A stretch of 64,000 bases of DNA, taken from JAXMAF01 sp046350555. Its GTDB lineage: Bacteria; Planctomycetota; Phycisphaerae; Phycisphaerales; SM1A02. Under the pieces are notes generated by a model. It worked only from the letters and a program-made list of their open reading frames with translations. It had not been told where the DNA came from and made no database searches. This document shows positions 27,287 to 36,220 of this stretch, in pieces; position 1 is the stretch's first letter; the number at the start of each line of letters is the position of its first letter. Location of the stretch: assembly GCA_046350555.1 (NCBI GenBank), contig JAXMAF010000009.1, positions 1 through 64,000 on the forward strand, given 5' to 3'. The position numbers were made by a program, and so were the translations under genes.

Positions 27287-28378
27287 TCACCTCCGCGGAG
27301 TCCTCGACTGCTTCTGCTCGCGCGAGCGGCGCGGTCCGAACGGCCCCTTGGCGCCGTGCGTGCCGGGCGCCGGCTTCGGCGGGCCATCGAACGGCCCTGC
27401 GTCGCGGCGCGGACGATCGCCGCGCGGTGGACGGTCGTCGCGCGGTGGGCGACCATCGCGCGGCGGGCGACCATCGCGCGGCGGGCCGTCCCGGCGCTCG
27501 CCATCGCGCGCTGCGCGGTCGTCGCGGCGCGGTCCGAACCGTCGCGCGCCGCCGGAACCTCGGCCCGATCGCTCCGCATCGCCGCGTCCCTGCGCGCCCA
27601 CCCGGTCGCGCCCGTCGCGGTGGCCTGTCGCGCGCCGCGCCTCCTTCGGCTTCCGCATCACGAAGAGGTAGTTGAACCCGCGCAGGAAGAAGTTCTCCTC
27701 CTCGGCGGCCTTGTGGAAGTTGCCCTGGTCGAGCTTGCGGTTTCGGCGCATGACGCAGACGACGTCGACGGGCGCGAAGGCGCGGCGCAACCGGCGGAAG
27801 AGCTCGAAGCCGATGGGCATGAACGTTCCGCGCGGCGACCGGCCGAAGTGGCCGCTGCCCTTGCGGAACGAGTCGGAGACATAGAGCGCCATGCAGCGGT
27901 CGGGGCGCAGGACCCGGTCGACCTCGGCGATGACGCGCTCCATCGCCGAGTAGTACGCCTCGCCCTTGTCCTCGCCCCCCGCATCGAGCCGGCCGATGCA
28001 GTCGGGGTGATCGGAGTACGAGACGTGCGTCGAATAGGGCGGGTCGATGAAGACGAAGTCCGCGCTGGCGTCGTCGAGGGGAAGCCGGCGCGCATCGGCC
28101 TGGACGATCTCCGGCCGCGTCGGCGCCAGGTCGAACGCGGCGCAGCGGCGACCCAGGTCGCGCGCGACGTCGATGGTCGTCCCGCTGCCACACATGGGAT
28201 CGACGACCAGGTCGTTGGGATGGGTGTAGCGCTGGAGCAGTTGCCAGACGACCCACGAGGGCGTGGCGCCGACGTAGTCACGGTCACCCTGCTCCGGGTT
28301 GCCGCTCGCCGAGACGTAGTGCTGGCTTGGATATTCCCAGAGCGTCGTCGTGGCGATGCGGAGCGGAGGCTTGGGCAC
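27287..28378 (-). CDS. DNA methyltransferase-like protein with Arg/Gly/Pro/Asp-rich tail
   Basis: A 363-residue SAM-dependent methyltransferase. SAM motif I is VVDPMCGSGTTIDVARDLG (about residues 58-76) and the catalytic motif IV is FVFIDPPYSTHVSYSD (about 108-123); the DPPY form is usual for N6-adenine or N4-cytosine enzymes. Then ALYVSDSFRKG and LDQGNFHKAAEEENFFLRGF. From about residue 250 the protein changes to a disordered tail built on RDGPP/RDGRPP/RDDRPP repeats. No restriction enzyme or recognition subunit is near, so it looks like an orphan enzyme. The tail resembles RNA-binding RGG-type regions, so an RNA substrate cannot be excluded. Confidence 0.8.
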   Translation of the reverse strand: MPKPPLRIATTTLWEYPSQHYVSASGNPEQGDRDYVGATPSWVVWQLLQRYTHPNDLVVDPMCGSGTTIDVARDLGRRCAAFDLAPTRPEIVQADARRLPLDDASADFVFIDPPYSTHVSYSDHPDCIGRLDAGGEDKGEAYYSAMERVIAEVDRVLRPDRCMALYVSDSFRKGSGHFGRSPRGTFMPIGFELFRRLRRAFAPVDVVCVMRRNRKLDQGNFHKAAEEENFFLRGFNYLFVMRKPKEARRATGHRDGRDRVGAQGRGDAERSGRGSGGARRFGPRRDDRAARDGERRDGPPRDGRPPRDGRPPRDDRPPRGDRPRRDAGPFDGPPKPAPGTHGAKGPFGPRRSREQKQSRTPRR

Positions 28379-28471
28379 CAGCGAGCGTAGGAACGTGCGT
28401 TCGCGCGACGAAGCGGACGGGCGGCGGCGGACCGAGACTGGGTGCGGCGCAAGCGTCGACCGGGACGCGCG

Positions 28472-30877
28472 TCACTCCACCTTCCACTCGAGCAGTCCGC
28501 CCGACATCCCGGCGCGCAACGTGCACTCCAGCCGCAGCGCCGAGGCCTCGACCGGCGGAAACTCGGCGCGGGTGCGAGGCGCTCCCGGCGCGACGTCGCC
28601 CTTGGCGATCTCGCGCCACGCGGCGCCCTCCTTCGTCACGAGCCGCCACGACGCAGGCGTCGCGCATCCGCCGCCCCGGGCGGTGTCGTCGAACCAGTCC
28701 ATCGTCGCGGCGCCGATGCGACGGGGTGCGGTGAAGTCGTACTGGACCCACTCGGCCGCGTCCGCGGCCCCGGCGGAAGCGGCGGCCGAGGCCGGAGAAG
28801 CGCCGACGGGCGCGCCGACGGCGGCCCCTCCCTGCGACGACCCCTTGCGCGGCCACCAGGTGAAGCGCGGCGATCCACCGGCAGGAACCTCGCCGTCGTT
28901 GAGCGCGTCGATCGTGTCGGACGCGTAGCAATGCGAGGCCGAGACCTTCACCGTCGGATCGCGCGGCTTGTCCGCGTGCGCCGGATCCTCCGGCAGCCAG
29001 ACGAGCATCGGGCCCGTCCCGCGGTTGTTCCACGCGTAGAAGGGAATCGCCGCGAAGGGCACGGGGACGTCGGCGCGGCGTTGCCCGTCGGGCGAGGTGG
29101 ACGTGCGCGTGGCGGTGCCGTTGATGGTGACGATGCCTCCGAGGAGATCGTCGCGCCGCGCGATGGCGAAGGGCTGCCGCGGATCGAAGACCAGCGAGCG
29201 CAGGTCGTCGGCGCTGTCCACGCCCTCGACGCAGTAGACGAGCGGCCCGCGTTGCAGCGCGAATCGCCCCTCCTGCGACGCCACGCGAGGATTCGCCTGG
29301 ACGACGTTGACGGGCATCGGCATGATCACCTCGACGACGTCCTTGGGGGTCCACTCGCGCTCGACGACCGCGTAGCCGCGCTCGAGCCTCGGCGTGACCG
29401 GCTCGTCGTTGACCGCGATGGTCATCCCCTCGCACCAGTCGGGAACGCGCAGCGCCAGCTTGAACGTGTACGGACGCGACGTGTTGACCCACATCCGGAC
29501 CTTCCCGTCCCACGGATAGTCGGTGTGCTGCGCGACGCGCACGCTTCGCCGGAACGACGTGTTGAACGTCGACTTGACGTACATGTTCAGGTAGATCGTG
29601 TCGGCGTCGCGGAACGCCACGAAGTCGCCGAGCCGCGCGAGGATGCGCAGGAGGTTGGGCGGACAGCATGCACAGTCGTACCAAGGCTGGCGCTCCGCCC
29701 CGCCCCGGCTGGCGAGGGGATTCGAGTAGAAGAAGCGATCGCCGCTCAGCGAGACGCCGCCGCGCACCGCGTTGTAGAGCGCCCGCTCGAGCACGTTCGC
29801 GTAGCGCGCGTCGCGGGTCAGCATGTTCATCTCGTGCGCCCAGAGCACCAGGCCGATCGCGGCGCACGTCTCGGCGTAGGCGTCGTCGTTGGGCAGGTCG
29901 AACGCGGTCGTGAAGCCCTCGTTGCCCGAGGCGGAACCGATGCCGCCGGTGATGTACATCTTGCGCTCGACGAGGTCGGTCCAGAGCGTCTCGAGCGCCT
30001 TGGTCAGCTCGGCGTCGTTGCTCTGCCGCGCCAGCATCGCCGCGGCGGCGTAGAGGTACATCGCCCGCACCGCGTGGCCGACCACCTCGGTCTGCTCGCG
30101 GATCGGCTTGTGGTCCTGGGCGTACTCGCCCGCGGACGGCCGTCCGTTGGCGCGGCCGCGCTGCATGAGGAACCAGCCGGCGAGCGCGCGGTCCGCGGGA
30201 TCCTCCGTGAGCTCGCCCAGGCGCTCCAGGGCCAGCTCGATCTCCGGGTGCCCGCAGACATCGGTGCGCTTTCCCGGACCGAAGACCGTGCGCACGTTGG
30301 CGACGGCCTTCTTCGCCGCGTCGAGCAGTGGCCGCTGGCCGGTCGCCTCCCAGTAGGCGATGCCCGCCTCGAGCAGGTGCCCGAGGCAGTAGAGCTCGTG
30401 CTTGCCCGGCATGTCCGTCCAGCGCTTGTCTGGCTCGACGAGCGTGAAGTACGTGTTGAGGTAGCCGTCGGGCTGCTGGGCGCCGACGACGTCGGCGACG
30501 AGCGCCTCGAGCTTCATCCCCAGCGCCTCGTCATGGTGCTTCTCGAGGATGTACGACGCCCCCTCGATCAGCTTGTAGACGTCGGAATCGTTGAAGAAAT
30601 AGCCCTGGTGCGGCCCCTCCTCCTTGCCGGCGGCGCGACGGAAGTTGGCGAACCGGCCCGTCTTCTCGCACTGCTGCCAGATGTACGGCAGCGTGACCTT
30701 GCGGTTGGTGTCGAGCACCGGCTGCCAGAACGCGTCGTCGAAGTCGATGTCGGTGAAGCGGAACGCGCGGAGGGGTTCGGCCTCGGCCACCGGGGGCCGC
30801 GACGGAGGTGTGGGCGCGGCCGGGGGCGCGGCCGGCGGTGCGGTCAGCGCAAGGCAAGTCAGCAGGCGGGCGAGCAT
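28472..30877 (-). CDS. GH127 beta-L-arabinofuranosidase, exported, with C-terminal F5/8-like domain
   Basis: An 801-residue secreted glycoside hydrolase that should release L-arabinose from plant or algal polysaccharides. A short signal and Pro/Ala linker lead into DIDFDDAFWQPVLDTNRKVT. The (alpha/alpha)6 barrel carries YAETCAAIGLVLWAHEMN near residue 337 and WYDCACCPPNLLRILA near 404, matching the Glu, Cys and Cys-Cys zinc/catalytic residues of the family. It is followed by the beta-sandwich regions and, after about 660, a discoidin-like domain: ALNDGEVPAGGSPRFTWW, AAEWVQYDFTAPRRIGAAT and a C-terminal LRLECTLRAGMSGGLLEWKV. Domain content is family knowledge plus visible motifs. Neighbours are unrelated. 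Confidence 0.92.
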   Translation of the reverse strand: MLARLLTCLALTAPPAAPPAAPTPPSRPPVAEAEPLRAFRFTDIDFDDAFWQPVLDTNRKVTLPYIWQQCEKTGRFANFRRAAGKEEGPHQGYFFNDSDVYKLIEGASYILEKHHDEALGMKLEALVADVVGAQQPDGYLNTYFTLVEPDKRWTDMPGKHELYCLGHLLEAGIAYWEATGQRPLLDAAKKAVANVRTVFGPGKRTDVCGHPEIELALERLGELTEDPADRALAGWFLMQRGRANGRPSAGEYAQDHKPIREQTEVVGHAVRAMYLYAAAAMLARQSNDAELTKALETLWTDLVERKMYITGGIGSASGNEGFTTAFDLPNDDAYAETCAAIGLVLWAHEMNMLTRDARYANVLERALYNAVRGGVSLSGDRFFYSNPLASRGGAERQPWYDCACCPPNLLRILARLGDFVAFRDADTIYLNMYVKSTFNTSFRRSVRVAQHTDYPWDGKVRMWVNTSRPYTFKLALRVPDWCEGMTIAVNDEPVTPRLERGYAVVEREWTPKDVVEVIMPMPVNVVQANPRVASQEGRFALQRGPLVYCVEGVDSADDLRSLVFDPRQPFAIARRDDLLGGIVTINGTATRTSTSPDGQRRADVPVPFAAIPFYAWNNRGTGPMLVWLPEDPAHADKPRDPTVKVSASHCYASDTIDALNDGEVPAGGSPRFTWWPRKGSSQGGAAVGAPVGASPASAAASAGAADAAEWVQYDFTAPRRIGAATMDWFDDTARGGGCATPASWRLVTKEGAAWREIAKGDVAPGAPRTRAEFPPVEASALRLECTLRAGMSGGLLEWKVE

Positions 30878-30997
30878 CTCGAAGGGTAGCGACGCCGGTG
30901 CCGCCCTGCGACGCAGCCGCGACGGCCGACCCTCGAACGCCAGCGCAGCGAGGCCCGCCGGCCGCGGCCGGCGCCACGATGGTCGGCCGGCGTGCGC

Positions 30998-32968
30998 CTA
31001 CGCCTCGACCCCGCACATCCGCATCGCCCGCTTCGCGATCTCGGAGTGGTGCAGCCCGCACATGCGCAGGACCTCGTCCTCGCTCAGCGCCGACTTGGGG
31101 ATCCGCCGGACGAACATCTGCTCGATGGTGAACGAATCGCCCGCCTCGGCGCACGCGTCGGCGACCGCGGAACCGATGCCGCCGCCGTAGTTGTCCTCGA
31201 CCGTGAGGATGTTGCCTCCGTTGGCGTTGGCCAGGTCGAGCAGCGCGTCGGCGTCGAAGGGAATCGAGTAGAGGTCCACCAGCGTCGCGTCGATGCCCGC
31301 CTTGTCGAGCAGGTCGAGCGCCTTGTTGCACTCGTGCACCATGTACCCAGCGGCGATAATGAGCAGGTCCTTCCCCTCATTGAGCACCTCGAACTTGCCG
31401 AGGTTGAAGACGGTGCCCTCGTCGTAGAGGAACTCGACGTCGGGCCGGAGCGTGCGCAGGTAGCACGCGCCGACGTACTCGCTCATGGCGAGCGTGAGCG
31501 CGTACGCCGCATAGGCGTCCGACGGCTGGAGGATGAAGCAACCCGGGTTGCCGCGATGGTCGCGCATCGTGGCGAAGGAGCGGAACCAGGAGACGTCGGG
31601 AAGCGACATCTGGCTCGGGCCGTCGGCGGCGAGCGTGATGCCGGCGTGCGAGCCGACGATCTTGAGGTTGGCGCCGGAGTTGATCGCCATCTCGATCTGG
31701 TCGTATCCGCGGGTCACGAACTTCGCGAAGGTCGAGCAGAAGGGGATCTTCCCCGCCGCGGAGAGCCCTGCGGCGACCGAGAACATGTTCTGCTCGGCGA
31801 TCTTGCACTCGACGAAGCGCGGCGCGAGGGCGCGGTCGTTGGCGAACCACTCGGAGAAGGTGGAGTTCTTGACGTCGGCGTCGAGCGCGAAGACCTCGGC
31901 GTTGGCGTGTCCAAGCACGCGCAGCGCGAGGCCGTAGGCGCGGCGCGTCGAGAGCTTGCCGGTCTGGAGCACCGTCGTCATGTCGTACGCCTTCATCGCG
32001 GCGGGCATGCTCGGCGCCTCGTCGGGCACCTCGGCGTCCGCGCGCTCCGGCGACTCCTGCGGCGGATAGATCTTGAGCTCGTCGCCGGCGAGCGCCGACG
32101 TGAGACCGACGCGCGCGGCGTCGAGCTCCTCGTGCGCGTGCTGGAGCTTCTCGCCGGTGGGCACCTTGCCGTGCCATCCGCCACCCTGGATCACCGGCGC
32201 ACCCCATCCCTTCACGGTGCGCGCCACGACGGCCATCGGACCGTCCGACTGGGTGAGCTTGGCGAAGCGCTCGAACGCGGCACGAATCGCCTTGGGATCG
32301 TGACCGTCGATCGTGACGACGGCCACGCCGGCGGCCTCGAGCTTCCGGGCGATCGTCTCGGGCGACTGCTGCGCCGAGACCTTGTCGGACTGGCCGTACT
32401 GGTTGCAGTTGAAGATCGGCAGCACGTTGGAAAGGCGCCGGTCGACGATGAAGTCGATCGCCTCCCAGACCTGCCCTTCGCGCGACTCGCCGTCGCCGAC
32501 GATGCAGTAGATGCGCTTGTCGTGGCCGTCGGCGCGGGCCGCGACGCCGAGGCCCGCGGCGACCGAGAGGCCCTGTCCGAGGGAACCGGTCGCCGCGTCG
32601 AAGAACGGGAACCCCTCCATCGGGTTCGGATGGCCGTCGATCATCGACGACCCCTTGCGCAGCGCCATCGCGTCGTCCTTGGTCATGGGCCGCATCGACG
32701 CCGGATCCTTGCCGATGGCGACACCGAGGTCCGCGGCGGCGGCGTAGACGATCGGAACGGAATGACCCTCGGAGAGGACGAGGCGATCGGAGGTCGGATA
32801 GCGCGGATGGTCCGGCAGCCACCGCATCGAGTGGTACATCAGGACGACGACGATCTGGCCGAGGGAGAGCGCTGAACTGGGGTGGCCGCTTCCCGCGGCC
32901 GCGCACATGTCGAGGACAAGGTGGTCCAACTGGATGGCCTTGGCGTGAACAGCGGCTTCAAACGACAT
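30998..32968 (-). CDS. tkt: Transketolase
   Basis: A 656-residue thiamine-diphosphate enzyme of the pentose phosphate pathway, moving two-carbon units between sugar phosphates. ATG 32968 follows GAAAGGACGCTC, a good ribosome-binding site. Visible family parts: AAGSGHPSSALSLGQIVVVL (residues about 23-42), SEGHSVPIVYAA, the TPP motif GDGESREGQVWEAIDFI with a downstream NCNQYGQSD, then IDGHDPKAI, and in the pyrimidine half FVECKIAEQNMFSVAAGLSA and GSHAGITLAADGPSQMSLPD. The C-terminal domain ends IPKSALSEDEVLRMCGLHHS. It is divergent from the large helical repeat gene. Confidence 0.96.
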   Translation of the reverse strand: MSFEAAVHAKAIQLDHLVLDMCAAAGSGHPSSALSLGQIVVVLMYHSMRWLPDHPRYPTSDRLVLSEGHSVPIVYAAAADLGVAIGKDPASMRPMTKDDAMALRKGSSMIDGHPNPMEGFPFFDAATGSLGQGLSVAAGLGVAARADGHDKRIYCIVGDGESREGQVWEAIDFIVDRRLSNVLPIFNCNQYGQSDKVSAQQSPETIARKLEAAGVAVVTIDGHDPKAIRAAFERFAKLTQSDGPMAVVARTVKGWGAPVIQGGGWHGKVPTGEKLQHAHEELDAARVGLTSALAGDELKIYPPQESPERADAEVPDEAPSMPAAMKAYDMTTVLQTGKLSTRRAYGLALRVLGHANAEVFALDADVKNSTFSEWFANDRALAPRFVECKIAEQNMFSVAAGLSAAGKIPFCSTFAKFVTRGYDQIEMAINSGANLKIVGSHAGITLAADGPSQMSLPDVSWFRSFATMRDHRGNPGCFILQPSDAYAAYALTLAMSEYVGACYLRTLRPDVEFLYDEGTVFNLGKFEVLNEGKDLLIIAAGYMVHECNKALDLLDKAGIDATLVDLYSIPFDADALLDLANANGGNILTVEDNYGGGIGSAVADACAEAGDSFTIEQMFVRRIPKSALSEDEVLRMCGLHHSEIAKRAMRMCGVEA

Positions 32969-33170
32969 GAGCGTCCTTTCGCCGGGCAACCCGGCACGAG
33001 CCAACCACCGCCGCAGGCCCTCGGCCCGCACGGTGGCTCCGTCGGTCCGGCGGTGGTGGGGAAAGACAGGTAGTATCGACGTTTTCGGCCAGCCTCGCAA
33101 GCGCATCGGATCCGAGCGGGAACCCGCCAATTCGGCGGAAAGAAGTGCGCCGCGCATCCAGCCCACTGCC

Positions 33171-35897
33171 ATGAAACAGACCCTCGCCGCCGCCGTCGTC
33201 GCGCTCGTGCTCGCCGCCTCAGTCGCCGCGCCGGCAAGGGCCCAGGGAACGAGCGGGGCCTTTCCCGATCCCATCTCCTCGCGCGAGATGGACCGCTTCG
33301 CGAAGCAGTTGGGGCTCGACGAAGCGGCCCGCCGCGAGCTGGAGCCCTTCCACGACGCCTATCGCCAGTCGCTGCGCGAGCTGCGCGAGGGCGCCATCGC
33401 CGCCTACCTGAAGGAGAGCGGCGCCATCGGGATGGGTCTCTTCGGTCCGCAGCGGAGCCGCGCCGAGGTGGAGGCCGCGGTCAAGCGGCGCAGCCAGATC
33501 CTCGATCAGATCGAGAAGGCCGAGAAGGAGCTCTTCGATCGCATCCAGCCCGGCCTCCAGCCCACACAGGCGGCCATGCTGCCGCGCGTGCGCGCCGCGG
33601 CGGCGCGCGAGCGGCTGCGAGGGCTCTTCGGACCCTTCAGTTCCGGCGGGATCAACGTCGAGGTCGGCGAGATCGTCGACGAGCTGGAGCTTGCGCCGGA
33701 GCAGCGACAGGCGGTGGCGCCGATCGTCGACGAGCATGAACGGAAGCTGACGCGCCTGCTCGGCGACCTGGCGACGCTCAACATCAAGCAGCCGTTGGCG
33801 ATGGTGGATGGCCTCGCCGCGGCGGGCGTCAAGCGGCCGGAATCGCTCGACGGCGCGAACGATGCCGCGGGCGGCGCGTCGCCGGAACGGCTCGCGGAGA
33901 ACCAGAAGGCCATGGAGGATTGGTTCCGGCAGATGGGCAAGGTCCGTTCGCAGGTCACCGCGCCACAGCGCGAGAAGCGCGAAGCGATCGCGAAGCTCAA
34001 CCGCGAGACCGTCGTGGCGCTGCGCAGCGCCCTCCCATCCGACGCCGGGACGAAGCTCTTCGAGCGATTCGTGCAGAAGGCCTATGGACAGATCGGAACC
34101 GACGGAAGCGCCGCGAGGCCGCTCTTCGCGCGGGCGACGAAGCTCGGCGCGCAGGAGGCCGCCGGCGACCCGGCCGTCGCGGCGCTCAGGGCGGCCGCCG
34201 CCGACTATCAAGCCCGATACGACAAGCTGCTCGCCGACATGATGGACGAAGTCGACTCGTCGCGGCACGGCTTCGACCTGTTCGTGATGGACGAGGAGTC
34301 GTCGGCGGCGTTCGAGAAGCACGAGAAGGCGATGCAGGAGCTTCGCGAGCGGCGCGACACGATGAACAAGGCCGCGGCGGACCAGATTCGCGGCATCCTC
34401 GGGCCGGAGCTGGCCACCAAGCTCGGTCCGGAAGGCGCCGGCGAGCGTCGCACGATGAGCGTCGGCGGCATCCCCGTCGAGGCCGGAGGCGTCCTGGAGG
34501 GCGCCACGATCGAGCTTGCCGGCGGGGACGGCATGGAGATCGTCGGCGGCGACGGCATGGAGATCTTCGCCGGCGACGGCGCCGTGATGGTGACGATGAC
34601 GGCCGACGGCCCCGGTCCGGGAGCGATGCCCTCCGCGGGACCGCTGCCCACGGCCATCAGTGTCGAGGAGATGCGCGGAATGTCGCAGAAGCTCGGCGTG
34701 CCCGAGGAACAGCGCGCCGTGCTCGACATCCTGCACGAGGAGTACCTCGCCGCGTTCGACGGCGCCCGACAGGAGGAGCGCGACGCCATGAACGGGATCG
34801 GCGGAGGGCCGAACGCCGGCGCGCCGGTCACGGTGGCCGGCGGCCCCGCGGGTCCGGGCGGCTTCGAACGAGCCATCCGCGGACCGAAGCCCATGACCCC
34901 GGAGGAGATCGACAAGCGCAGCGCGGCGTTTCGCCGCGCCGTGGAGCGGCTCCTCCAGATCGACTCGGACTTCTTCGAGAATCTCGCCGCGGTCCTCGCG
35001 GGCTCGCCCGCCGCGGCGCGCGTCGCGGAACTCAGGTCGGCGCGCGAGCGGGCGGTGCTGACCAAGGGGGCCCGCGGTCCCGGCGGCATGATGCCGCTGA
35101 TGATGATCGGAGGCGGAGGCGGCAAGGAAGCGGAGATCGATCTCGGCGAGATTCTCGATCGCTGCGACCTTTCGCGCGAGGCACGAAGCGCCGCGGGTCC
35201 CGCGCTGGAACGCTGGTCGACCCAGGCGACGGGCCTGGTCCGTCAGCGCTTCGAGACCTGCCTCGCCGCGCAGCGCGACATCGACAAGTTCAACGCTCGC
35301 GCGATGAACGTCTCCGAGGGAGGCCGCGCCGAGGTGAACATCGATTCGAACGACCCCGGCTTCGCCGAGATGCAGAAGGCCCAGGCGCGGATCGCCTCCG
35401 CCAATCGCCAGCTTAGCGACTTCAATCGCGACGCCAGCCGGGAGATCATGGCGGCGCTGCCGCCGGAGGCGCGCGAGCCGTTCCGTCGGGCATTCAACCG
35501 CGCCGCGCACCCGATGCTCTTCCGCGACCGGCAGACGGCGCAACCGAAGCTCGACGCGGCGATCGCGGTCGCCGACCTCACCGATGCACAGCGCCTTCAG
35601 CTCAGCGCGCTCGCGGCCGAGCACGCGGCGGCGTACGAGAAGCTGTGCGACCAGATGGTCGAGGCGGAGGTCGCGAACGCGCCGACCAGCGGAACCGGCG
35701 AGTTCGACGCCGAGGCGATCCGAGCGCTTCAGGCGAAGCAGAACGAGCTGAAGAAGCTCCGCTTCGACCGGACCGAGCTGAACGCCTCGACCCTGAAGAA
35801 GATCGGCGCCATCCTGACTCCGGAGCAACTCGAGCGGATCGGGGGCGTGAGCCTGCCCGAGGCGAAGGAGCGCGGGACGATCCAGTTCGGGGCGTGA
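33171..35897 (+). CDS. Large exported helical repeat protein (Spy/LTXXQ-like modules)
   Basis: A 908-residue exported protein with a signal peptide (LAAAVVALVLAASVAAPARA). It is almost all helix and contains at least five degenerate modules that share a pattern of L.L....R..L..........Y: FAKQLGLDEAARRELEPFHD, IVDELELAPEQRQAVAPIVD, SQKLGVPEEQRAVLDILHEE, ILDRCDLSREARSAAGPALE and VADLTDAQRLQLSALAAEHA. Each resembles the LTxxQ turn of CpxP/Spy periplasmic chaperones and heavy-metal resistance sensors. A Gly/Asp run (GGDGMEIVGGDGMEI) lies near residue 450. I do not recognise a named full-length family. It may be a periplasmic chaperone-like or scaffold protein; this is inference from fold pattern only. 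Confidence 0.65.
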   Translation: MKQTLAAAVVALVLAASVAAPARAQGTSGAFPDPISSREMDRFAKQLGLDEAARRELEPFHDAYRQSLRELREGAIAAYLKESGAIGMGLFGPQRSRAEVEAAVKRRSQILDQIEKAEKELFDRIQPGLQPTQAAMLPRVRAAAARERLRGLFGPFSSGGINVEVGEIVDELELAPEQRQAVAPIVDEHERKLTRLLGDLATLNIKQPLAMVDGLAAAGVKRPESLDGANDAAGGASPERLAENQKAMEDWFRQMGKVRSQVTAPQREKREAIAKLNRETVVALRSALPSDAGTKLFERFVQKAYGQIGTDGSAARPLFARATKLGAQEAAGDPAVAALRAAAADYQARYDKLLADMMDEVDSSRHGFDLFVMDEESSAAFEKHEKAMQELRERRDTMNKAAADQIRGILGPELATKLGPEGAGERRTMSVGGIPVEAGGVLEGATIELAGGDGMEIVGGDGMEIFAGDGAVMVTMTADGPGPGAMPSAGPLPTAISVEEMRGMSQKLGVPEEQRAVLDILHEEYLAAFDGARQEERDAMNGIGGGPNAGAPVTVAGGPAGPGGFERAIRGPKPMTPEEIDKRSAAFRRAVERLLQIDSDFFENLAAVLAGSPAAARVAELRSARERAVLTKGARGPGGMMPLMMIGGGGGKEAEIDLGEILDRCDLSREARSAAGPALERWSTQATGLVRQRFETCLAAQRDIDKFNARAMNVSEGGRAEVNIDSNDPGFAEMQKAQARIASANRQLSDFNRDASREIMAALPPEAREPFRRAFNRAAHPMLFRDRQTAQPKLDAAIAVADLTDAQRLQLSALAAEHAAAYEKLCDQMVEAEVANAPTSGTGEFDAEAIRALQAKQNELKKLRFDRTELNASTLKKIGAILTPEQLERIGGVSLPEAKERGTIQFGA

Positions 35898-35960
35898 TGG
35901 TGAGGTGACGGGCACGCTTCGTCGTGCGATCGCTGAGGCGATCGTCATCGGCACCGGCTG

Positions 35961-36068
35961 TCATACGCGTCCCAGTTGATTCTCGCGCCCCACCCAACCC
36001 AATGCCGCCGCGAGACGCCGCTGTGGGCAAGGGGTCGGACGCATGGAGGTCTACTGGAATCCGTATCA
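35961..36068 (+). repeat. 108-bp dispersed repeat, copy 1
   Basis: Begins TCATACGCGTCCCAGTTGA and ends, on the other strand, TGATACGGATTCCAGTAGA, so the ends are imperfect inverted repeats. The inner part contains CCCCACCCAACCCAA and GCATGGAGG. It lies between the 3' ends of two convergent genes. The rest of the 323-base gap holds only the hairpin at 36126. Confidence 0.85.
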
Positions 36069-36125
36069 GCCGCGCCGCCGGTCGATCCGGAGGTCGCCTG
36101 CATCATCGGCCGCCCGTCAATGAAA

Positions 36126-36153
36126 AGCCCCGCCGACCTGCGTCGGCGGGGCT
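36126..36153 (-). terminator. Rho-independent terminator of the sugar dehydrogenase gene
   Basis: A perfect 12-base-pair stem AGCCCCGCCGAC / GTCGGCGGGGCT with a four-base loop. Read on the minus strand it is followed by TTTTC, and it is 67 bases beyond the stop of the minus-strand gene, so it should end that transcript. Confidence 0.85.
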
Positions 36154-36220
36154 CTGGTTCGTTCACATGGACCGTGACGCGACGCTCGTCGCGCGAAGGC
36201 CGTCAGCTCATCCGGTTCCG

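Noticed and set aside
27400..27510. Short direct repeats that could suggest a CRISPR-like array
   Set aside because: They are 18-base units coding for the RDGRPP tail, without spacers of unique sequence and inside a gene.
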